This document shows positions 57,957-64,000 of a stretch of 64,000 nucleotides of DNA, one piece after another. The position numbers and the translations under genes are program-made. Source of the stretch: Mesorhizobium sp. Its GTDB lineage: Bacteria > Pseudomonadota > Alphaproteobacteria > Rhizobiales > Rhizobiaceae. Location of the stretch: positions 1 to 64,000 of the forward strand of contig SAQL01000024.1 of NCBI GenBank assembly GCA_004020645.1, written 5' to 3'. How positions within the stretch are numbered: position 1 is the first letter of the stretch; every line of letters starts with the position of its first letter. The notes beneath the pieces are model-generated. The model made no database searches. It saw only the letters and a program-made list of their open reading frames with translations, and was not told the origin of the DNA.

Positions 57957-59032
57957 CAGACCGCTCCCGTTACGGAAGCGGTCTCGACGCGATCGCCGGT
58001 TTCGACCGAACGGGCGATCGCCACCATGGCGCGGATCGAGGCAAGGCCGTCCTCGACGTTGGCCCCGCGCATCGGCTTGCCATCAAGAATTGTCTCGGCG
58101 AGGCCTTCGAGCTGGCGCCTGAAGAAATGCCCGTCGGCGCCGAGCGGCCTTCGCGACGTCGCATCCTTCTCGTGAAAGATATCGACCTCACTCGCCCGGA
58201 AATACCAGGGATTGAAAGTCTTCGCGATCACCGAGCCGTTTTCGCCATAGAGCTGAAAACCCTCGTGCCAGTCCATGCGGACAGCCACGGTGAGGTCGAG
58301 ATGGCCGAGCGCGCCATTGGCGAATTCGGTTTCGACGAACCAGCAATAGGCGCCGAAACGTTCGTTGAGGCGGGCGCGCACGGCAACGATCTCGCCGCAT
58401 AGGAAGCGCGCGGTGTCGACGAGGTGCGAGCCGTGCGCGAGCATGAAATACTGCCTGAGATCGGCCTTCGGATTGCCGCCCGGCTTGCGCGCCAGCTTGC
58501 TGGTGACTGGCAGCGGCTGGACCGCGTCGGTGTTGGTGTAGCGGTGGGTGGAATCGCAATACCAGGCTTTTAGCGCCAGGATCTCGCCGATCTCGTCGCG
58601 GACGAAATCGCGCGCCGCTTCCAGTGCCGGGTCGAAGCGCTTCATGTGACCGACCTGGAGCACCTTGCCGGAGCGCCTGACCGCATCGGCGAGCATCTCT
58701 CCTTCCTCGATCGAGACGCCGATCGGCTTTTCGCACAGCACGTGCTTGCCGGCCTCGAGCGCCTTGATCGACATCGGCACGTGATAGGCATCGGAGGTCG
58801 CGACGATCACCGCTTCCAGTTGCGGGTCGGCCAGCATCTCATCGTAATCGCCATACATTTTTTCGGGTTCATAGGTCGCGCCCATGCGCGCCAGAAGATC
58901 GGGGGCGGCATCGCAGATCGCATAGAGATCGGCGTTCCCGGCCTTCACGCAGGATTCGAGATGGGCGAATTGGGCGATCGGCCCGCAGCCGAGCACTCCG
59001 ACACGAAGGCGACGGTCTTGCTTCCGGATCAT
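57956..59032 (-). CDS. Gfo/Idh/MocA-family sugar oxidoreductase
   Basis: 358 aa. NAD(P)-binding Rossmann motif RRLRVGVLGCGPIAQFAHLE, the conserved EKPIG in KHVLCEKPIGVSIEEGE, and the substrate domain with HGSHLVDTARFLCGE. It oxidises or reduces a sugar or inositol hydroxyl. With two TIM-barrel isomerases this resembles inositol or 3-keto-sugar pathways. The substrate is unknown. Confidence 0.92.
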   Translation of the reverse strand: MIRKQDRRLRVGVLGCGPIAQFAHLESCVKAGNADLYAICDAAPDLLARMGATYEPEKMYGDYDEMLADPQLEAVIVATSDAYHVPMSIKALEAGKHVLCEKPIGVSIEEGEMLADAVRRSGKVLQVGHMKRFDPALEAARDFVRDEIGEILALKAWYCDSTHRYTNTDAVQPLPVTSKLARKPGGNPKADLRQYFMLAHGSHLVDTARFLCGEIVAVRARLNERFGAYCWFVETEFANGALGHLDLTVAVRMDWHEGFQLYGENGSVIAKTFNPWYFRASEVDIFHEKDATSRRPLGADGHFFRRQLEGLAETILDGKPMRGANVEDGLASIRAMVAIARSVETGDRVETASVTGAV

Positions 59033-59042
59033 GGTCTCTTCC

Positions 59043-59858
59043 TCACGCGCCGTAGCCGCGCATGGTCTGGCGGTTGGTCTTGACCGCGGCGGCCGGATCG
59101 GCGGCGGCGGTCTCGGATTCTTCTTCCAGCACCAGCCAGCCGTTGAAACGAGGTGCGGCGCTGGCGATATCGATCACCGCCTGGGTGTCGCAGACGCCCT
59201 TGCCGAGCATGGCCCAGGTGCCGCTGGCGTCGACGTCTTTCAGATGCACGTAGCGGATGCGGTCGCGGTAGGTGGTGAGCGTATCTGCCATGTCTTCATG
59301 GCCGCGCAATATGTGGCCGGTGTCGGGCACCCAGCCGACGAGCGACGGATCGATCAGTTCGAAAATCCGGTCATAGTCGGCACGGTCGAACAGCAGGGTG
59401 TTGTGGTGGGAGCTGGGATGGACAGCGATGTCGACGCCGGCCTTGCGCCCGAGTTCGCCGGCCTTGTTGTAGAACTCCGCAGCGATGGCAAACTTGTCGT
59501 TACGCGGGCCGTCGGACACGACGGTGGCCGAACCCATGGAGACGATGGCGCCGGGGAATGCAGCGGCGAAATCGATCCAGCGCTGCGCGGTTTCCAGGTC
59601 GGCATCGATCTTCTCCTTCAGCGTGAAGCCGCTCTTCGAGCCGAAGGCGAAAGAGACGAGCGCCAGCCCGGCCGATTTCAGTGCCGTGGCGAATCCCGCC
59701 GGCCTGTCGGCATAGCGGCCGATCATCGTGTCGGTGATCTCGATGCCGGCATAACCGCCATCGGCGATCGCCTTCAAGAGATCGTCGGGACCACCGGCAA
59801 ACCGGTCTCCGAGCATTTCCCAGGTGAAGGTCTGGCAACCGACTTTCAGGTCTTTCAT
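59043..59858 (-). CDS. TIM-barrel sugar-phosphate isomerase/epimerase (IolE-like)
   Basis: 271 aa. Opening KVGCQTFTWEMLGD (the QxFTW motif of this family), VHPSSHHNTLL, metal-site Asp in VGWVPDTGHILRGHED, His in YVHLKDVDASGTW, Glu in WLVLEEESET. It resembles inosose dehydratase/isomerase proteins of sugar operons. It lies five bases downstream of a permease remnant's stop codon and is the first enzyme gene after the transporter in the operon. Confidence 0.88.
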   Translation of the reverse strand: MKDLKVGCQTFTWEMLGDRFAGGPDDLLKAIADGGYAGIEITDTMIGRYADRPAGFATALKSAGLALVSFAFGSKSGFTLKEKIDADLETAQRWIDFAAAFPGAIVSMGSATVVSDGPRNDKFAIAAEFYNKAGELGRKAGVDIAVHPSSHHNTLLFDRADYDRIFELIDPSLVGWVPDTGHILRGHEDMADTLTTYRDRIRYVHLKDVDASGTWAMLGKGVCDTQAVIDIASAAPRFNGWLVLEEESETAAADPAAAVKTNRQTMRGYGA

Positions 59859-59862
59859 GCTT

Positions 59863-59995
59863 TCATTCCTTGATGCCGCCCTGCGTCAGCCCTTTGTTGA
59901 TGTGGCGCTGGATGAACAGCACGAGCACGATTCAGCGGCGCTATGAAGACGCCCGAGGCCGCGGCGATATCGCCTGCCAGCAGAGAAGGTCCAAT
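59863..59995 (-). pseudogene. C-terminal remnant of a second CUT1 permease (MalG type)
   Basis: The last codons read IVLVLFIQRHINKGLTQGGIKE, then stop at 59863, the typical end of a MalG-type permease (compare the intact gene here, LVAQRFFLAGMTAGSVK). Just upstream a one-base insertion (CTGAATCG for CTGATCG) breaks the frame; correcting it extends homology to IGPSLLAGDIAAASGVFIAPL. The rest of the gene is gone. Together with the ATPase fossil at 54538 it shows that this operon once had another ABC transporter. Confidence 0.78.
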
Positions 59996-60048
59996 CCATC
60001 GATTTCGACGCGCGGCCTTCCCCATCGGTTCTCCGTGGGAGGGACATC

Positions 60049-60891
60049 CTACTTGACCGAGCCCGCGGTCATGCCGGCGAGGAAGAACCTCTGGGCAACG
60101 AGGTAGATGAGCAAGAGCGGTAGCGAGCCCAGCACGCTCATCGCCATCATCTGGTTCCATTCGAAGGCGTGCTGCCCCATCAAAAGTTGGATGCCGATCG
60201 GGACGGTGCGCATGGACGTTGACTTCGTCAGCGTCAGCGCAAAGAGAAATTCGTTCCAGCACAACAGGAAGGTGTAGACCGACGTCGCCACGATACCAGG
60301 CAGTGAAATCGGGACGATCACCCGCCAGAGTGCGGTCCAGCTGGTGCCGCCGTCGACAGCCACCGCTTCATCGAGATCGCGGGGCAAGGTGTTCAGATAT
60401 CCCGTCATCAGCAGGATCGCGTAGGGCAGCGTAAACACCAGGTAAGTCAGGATCAGTGCGACGTAGGTGTCGAAGATGCCATACGAGACGACAAGCCCGA
60501 AGAAGGGGATCAAAAGCGTGATCGGCGGAATCGTCTGCGTGCTGATGATGAGTGTGTTGAGGCTGCCCTTTCCGCGGAAATTGAAACGGCTGAACCCATA
60601 AGCCGCCAGCAAGGCGATCAGGACCGTCAGCACGGTCACCGCTCCGGCGACGAAGTAGCTGTTGAAGAAGAAGCGCAGCTTTACCGGGTCGCCAAGGATG
60701 GCCGCATACGCTTCCAGCGTGAAGGCCTTCGGCAGGACGGTTGGTGGCAGGGCAAAGATTTCGGTATTCGACTTGAACGAGCTGCTCAGCATCCAGTAGA
60801 TCGGGAAGGCCGCGAAAAAGAGCCCTGCGGCAAGCGCGACATGGAGCGCGACGGTGATCAGTCTGTCTTTCGGTGTGTGCCTTTTCCTCAT
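60049..60891 (-). CDS. CUT1 ABC transporter permease, MalG type
   Basis: 280 aa from the ATG at 60891. Six TMs, with TM1 ITVALHVALAAGLFFAAFPIYWMLSSS, and the EAA coupling loop EAVAVDGGTSWTALWRVIVPISLPGI. The C-terminus is LLLIYLVAQRFFLAGMTAGSVK. It is six bases after the MalF-type gene and forms a heterodimer with it. Sugar specificity unknown. Confidence 0.92.
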   Translation of the reverse strand: MRKRHTPKDRLITVALHVALAAGLFFAAFPIYWMLSSSFKSNTEIFALPPTVLPKAFTLEAYAAILGDPVKLRFFFNSYFVAGAVTVLTVLIALLAAYGFSRFNFRGKGSLNTLIISTQTIPPITLLIPFFGLVVSYGIFDTYVALILTYLVFTLPYAILLMTGYLNTLPRDLDEAVAVDGGTSWTALWRVIVPISLPGIVATSVYTFLLCWNEFLFALTLTKSTSMRTVPIGIQLLMGQHAFEWNQMMAMSVLGSLPLLLIYLVAQRFFLAGMTAGSVK

Positions 60892-60896
60892 GGTGA

Positions 60897-61793
60897 CTAC
60901 CGAGCCTTTTGATAGCGGATGTAGAACAGCGTCAGGCCGAGAGAGATCAGCAGGATGACCACGGCGCTCGCCGACGCCTGCGACAGGTTGTAGCTCGAAA
61001 ACGCCAGCTTGTACGTGTAGGTGCTGAGGACCTCGGTCGAGTAGATCGGACCGCCGCCCGTCGTTATCCAGATCAATGGAAAGACCTGCATGGTCCAGAT
61101 GAAGTCGAGCAGCGAGATGCTGATGATGATCGGCATCAGCTGCGGGATGGTGATGAAGATCAGCTTCTGGTAGGCCTTCGCCCCGTCGATATCGGCGGCC
61201 TCGTAGAAATCCTTGGGAATGCCCTGCAAGCCTGCGAGCAAGCTGACCATGAAAAGCGGGTAGCCCGCCCAGATATTGGCGAAGGTGACGGCGTGCAGCG
61301 CGGTCGCCGTCGAGGAAAACCACTCGACCTTGGAACCGATGATGCCCATCTGCATGAGAACGCTGTTCACGACACCGTTCGGCTCGAGCAGGAGGCGCCA
61401 GATCACGGCGATAATCACCGCGGTGAACAGCCAAGGCAGTATGTAGAGCACGCGCAGAATGTTGCGCAGCGTCGGATTGATGCGGTCGCTGTTCAGCATG
61501 AGTGCGAAGACCATGCCGATGGTCATATGGAAGATGACACTCATGCAGGTGAAGTACAGCGTGTGCCACAGCGAGGCCCAGAACTCCGGATCGGCAAAGA
61601 TCGCGTGGTAGTGTTTCAGTCCGGCAAAGGATGGGTCGCGACGCAGCACCGCGCTGTTCTGGAACGAATAGCCAATCACCGTCACCATCGGCAGTAGCAT
61701 CAGAAGGCCGATGATGAGGAGCGAGGGTGACAGATAGAGATAGGGTGCGACCGCTCGTTTCAGTCGATGGTGGGAGCGCTTCTGCCGAGTCAT
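60897..61793 (-). CDS. CUT1 ABC transporter permease, MalF type
   Basis: 298 aa. TM1 VAPYLYLSPSLLIIGLLMLLPMVTVIGYSFQ, further TMs, and EAA loop EAADIDGAKAYQKLIFITIPQLMPII. Downstream of the binding-protein gene by 139 bp that include a hairpin. Confidence 0.92.
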   Translation of the reverse strand: MTRQKRSHHRLKRAVAPYLYLSPSLLIIGLLMLLPMVTVIGYSFQNSAVLRRDPSFAGLKHYHAIFADPEFWASLWHTLYFTCMSVIFHMTIGMVFALMLNSDRINPTLRNILRVLYILPWLFTAVIIAVIWRLLLEPNGVVNSVLMQMGIIGSKVEWFSSTATALHAVTFANIWAGYPLFMVSLLAGLQGIPKDFYEAADIDGAKAYQKLIFITIPQLMPIIISISLLDFIWTMQVFPLIWITTGGGPIYSTEVLSTYTYKLAFSSYNLSQASASAVVILLISLGLTLFYIRYQKAR

Positions 61794-61874
61794 GTGCCAC
61801 CCTTGGGATGTGCCTTCAAGAGGAAGGTGCGCTTCGGAAAGAGGTCCATCTCAAATTGCCGATCCGTTGTTGAC

Positions 61875-61902
61875 GGGTGGCCTGCCCTAAGTCAGGCTAC
61901 CC
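61875..61902. terminator. Intercistronic hairpin between binding protein and permease
   Basis: Arms GGGTGGCCTG (61875-61884) and CAGGCTACCC (61893-61902), one mismatch, loop of 8 nt. No T run. Likely an mRNA stability or attenuation element after the binding-protein gene. Confidence 0.6.
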
Positions 61903-61932
61903 GGTGGAAGATAGCAACGGGGAACAGGTCGC

Positions 61933-63180
61933 TCAGAATTTCGCCATCCAGCCCTTTTGAGCGTTGGCTGCGGCTTCTTCCGGAGACTGCTCGCCGGCGA
62001 GCATCTTCTGGGCTTCCACGTCGAACTGCGTCATCAGGTCTTCAGCCACCGGCAGACCCGTGAACTCGTTGGCGAGATAGCCGGTCTTGAAGATTTCGAA
62101 AGCCTTGGCGAAAGCCTTGTCCGAGGTCACGAAATCGGGCTTGGCATTGACGTTGCCCGGGAAGGCGTTTGCAAGCGTCACGAGCTTGGCGTTCACCTTT
62201 TCACTCATCAGATATTGGACGAGCTTCCAGGCTTCCTCCTGATGTTTTGAGGCCGCAGAGATGCCGATGCCCCAGGAGGCGTAGGGAAGGCCGCGCTTGC
62301 CGTTGTAATTCTCCACGACCGGGACGGGGATGAGGTCGAAGTTCAGCTTGGGATTGCGTTTGCGAATGAGGTTCACATGCGCGAGCGAGTCGATCATCAT
62401 TCCGACCCGATCGTTCACGAATTCCTCGACCTTTTCCTGCTCGGTCTTGGTGGCAATGCCGGGCGAAATGACGCCGGCGTCGTTCAGCGATTTGACGAAG
62501 GTGAGCATATCGACGACCGGCTTGCCCTCGAGAGCCGGCTTGCCGTCAGCCATCATCGATTGACCCGAGGCCCAGACCCACGACATCAGGTCGTTCTGGA
62601 CACCGGACGGCGTTTGCAGCGACAAGGGCAGCACCCAGCCATACTGGTTCGTGTCGGCATGGGTCATCTTCTTGGCGGCTTCGAGAAACTCCGCGCGGGT
62701 CGACGGCAGCTTGGTCACGCCTGCCTGGGCGGCGAGATCCATGTTCACGAAGACCGGATAGACGAACGAAGCCACGGGAAACATCACCGCCTTGCCGTCC
62801 ACCTTGATGATATCCGCGACCTGGGTCTTGTCGAACTCGCTCGCATCCATCATCGGGTTCATGTCGGCCAGCGCATTCTGCGCGTTCAGATTGTTCACCC
62901 AGGCGCCGTCGAGACCGACGACGTCGCTAAGCGTTCCAGTTGCAGCACCAACCGAGATCTGGTCTCGCGTGGTCGCATAGGGGCCGCTGACCAGCGTCAC
63001 CTTGATTCCGGGGTTTGCAGCCTCGAAGTCATTCATGATTGCCCTGAGCGAGCCGGCCGGCAATTCGGGCTCCCACCATTGGGTGAATTCCAGCGTCGTG
63101 TCCGCCATGGCGCCGGTTGCGCCAAGCAACCATGCGGCCGCGGCTATTTTCAGCATCGCGGGTTGTATCCGAAACATCAT
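61933..63180 (-). CDS. CUT1 ABC transporter sugar-binding protein
   Basis: 415 aa from the ATG at 63180 (GAAGGAGGAGAAA upstream). Signal peptide MFRIQPAMLKIAAAAWLLGATGAMA, mature part starting DTTLEFTQWWEPELPAGSL. Extracellular solute-binding family 1: NDFEAANPGIKVTLVSG, LPSTRAEFLEAAKKM, ASWGIGISAASKHQEEAWKLVQYLMS. It captures an oligo- or monosaccharide. The ATPase gene is transcribed before it. Confidence 0.93.
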   Translation of the reverse strand: MMFRIQPAMLKIAAAAWLLGATGAMADTTLEFTQWWEPELPAGSLRAIMNDFEAANPGIKVTLVSGPYATTRDQISVGAATGTLSDVVGLDGAWVNNLNAQNALADMNPMMDASEFDKTQVADIIKVDGKAVMFPVASFVYPVFVNMDLAAQAGVTKLPSTRAEFLEAAKKMTHADTNQYGWVLPLSLQTPSGVQNDLMSWVWASGQSMMADGKPALEGKPVVDMLTFVKSLNDAGVISPGIATKTEQEKVEEFVNDRVGMMIDSLAHVNLIRKRNPKLNFDLIPVPVVENYNGKRGLPYASWGIGISAASKHQEEAWKLVQYLMSEKVNAKLVTLANAFPGNVNAKPDFVTSDKAFAKAFEIFKTGYLANEFTGLPVAEDLMTQFDVEAQKMLAGEQSPEEAAANAQKGWMAKF

Positions 63181-63294
63181 TTTCTCCTCCTTCTTTAAGA
63201 TCGACCGCACAATGCGGACGATCGTCTGCTCTACTCAGAAGCCTTCTTGCGTTTCGCAGGCGCCTCGCTCTCGCCTGCGGTCTGCCGCAGATCT

Positions 63295-64000
63295 TCAGAT
63301 CGCCAGATGCGTCTCGGGATCGAAGAAATGGAACTTGGCATCATCCACGGCCAACCGGATTTCCGCGCCGGAGTGGACGGCGCTGATCGGCTCGAATCTC
63401 GCCACCGCGTTCGATGCCAGGCCAAAATCGTCCACCGCGTCCGGATCGCCGGAGTCCACCCGGACCGCGTCGATGTTCAGATGGACAATATGTTCGGATC
63501 CGAGTTCTTCGATCGAGGTCACCTTGGCCGGTATCGTCTGATACTTGCGACCGGATTCGAGGCTGCTGTCATAAAGATCCTCCGGTCGTATGCCGAACAC
63601 GACCTTGCGCCCCGCAAACGACCTCAAGCCCGGCCTGCGCACGAAGGCCGCCTCCTGCAGCCGGATGGCGAAGGTGCCGGACATCAGTTCGTCGCCCGTC
63701 ATGGTCGCCTCGAAAAGGTTCATCGAAGGAGAGCCGATGAAGCCGGCAACGAAGGCGTTCACCGGCGATTCATAGAGCCTCTTGGGTGTATCGACCTGCT
63801 GCAGCACGCCGCCTTTCAACACCGCGACCCTGTCCCCCATCGTCATCGCTTCGATTTGATCGTGGGTCACGTATATGGTCGTTACGCCGAGCTGCTTTTG
63901 CAGACTGGTGATTTCGGCGCGCATTTGCACGCGCAGTTTCGCGTCCAGATTGGAAAGAGGTTCGTCCATGAGAAAGGCGGCCGGCTCGCGCACCATGGCG
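63295..64000 (-). CDS. CUT1 ABC transporter ATPase, UgpC/MalK type (partial, 5' end outside)
   Basis: The visible 234 residues hold Walker B and the D-loop (AAFLMDEPLSNLDAKLRVQMRAEI), the H-loop (TTIYVTHDQIEAMTMGDRVAVL) and the C-terminal TOBE regulatory domain (VVFGIRPEDLYDSSLESG). Walker A and the signature motif lie beyond 64000. It powers the MalF/MalG-type permeases downstream. Confidence 0.93.
   Translation of the reverse strand, partial: AMVREPAAFLMDEPLSNLDAKLRVQMRAEITSLQKQLGVTTIYVTHDQIEAMTMGDRVAVLKGGVLQQVDTPKRLYESPVNAFVAGFIGSPSMNLFEATMTGDELMSGTFAIRLQEAAFVRRPGLRSFAGRKVVFGIRPEDLYDSSLESGRKYQTIPAKVTSIEELGSEHIVHLNIDAVRVDSGDPDAVDDFGLASNAVARFEPISAVHSGAEIRLAVDDAKFHFFDPETHLAI

Overview
This window looks like a chromosomal segment from an alphaproteobacterium of the order Hyphomicrobiales (Rhizobiales), most likely Mesorhizobium or a close relative. 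The evidence is high GC content, an intact PhyR-NepR-EcfG general stress response (GSR) locus with several HWE-family histidine kinases, a pstSCAB-phoU-phoB operon with alphaproteobacterial-style enlarged permeases, RIME-like intergenic repeats, and many short exported or lipoprotein genes typical of rhizobia. The genus is inferred from gene content and style, not from a search.

Layout. 0.2-4.1 kb: housekeeping genes (rpoH, rluD) and small neighbours. 4.2-7.05 kb: tRNA-Glu(CTC), followed by a 2.7-kb degraded island bounded by a duplicated tRNA 3' end. It carries tiny overlapping genes, one of them frameshifted, and no integrase. 7.2-11.5 kb: a VOC protein, a GST with a histone-H1-like tail, small lipoproteins and an acetyltransferase-like protein. 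12.1-18.6 kb: phosphate operon behind a triple PHO box. 18.8-23.7 kb: ROK repressor divergent from a xylose-type ABC transporter (xylFHG), with two matching palindromic operators between them. 23.8-36.3 kb: the GSR island. phyR faces nepR-ecfG, and three HWE kinases and a single-domain response regulator surround them. I found nine promoters of the form GGAAC-N16-CGTT, each in front of a gene here.

36.3-43.4 kb: sulfatase/phosphonate-monoester-hydrolase-like enzyme, an mhq-like cluster (ring-cleaving dioxygenase, esterase, GNAT), an M19 dipeptidase and a flavin amine oxidase. 43.6-48.6 kb: hybrid kinase, OmpR-type regulator, a divergent regulator with a degenerate receiver, a cascade of three tiny coupled ORFs, and an L,D-transpeptidase. 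48.7-53.8 kb: RND efflux pump with a divergent TetR repressor and its operator. 54.3-64.0 kb: a carbohydrate operon on the minus strand (CUT1 ABC transporter, two TIM-barrel isomerases, Gfo/Idh/MocA oxidoreductase, hydrolase, Rpe-like epimerase, ROK kinase). Remnants of a second, lost ABC transporter are preserved at both ends of its enzyme block. The last gene (ABC ATPase) runs off the window.

The most notable results are the self-contained GSR regulon island, the tRNA-bounded remnant island, the ROK operator pair, and the scars showing that the sugar operon had its transporter replaced. These are readings by eye. No database search or folding program was run.
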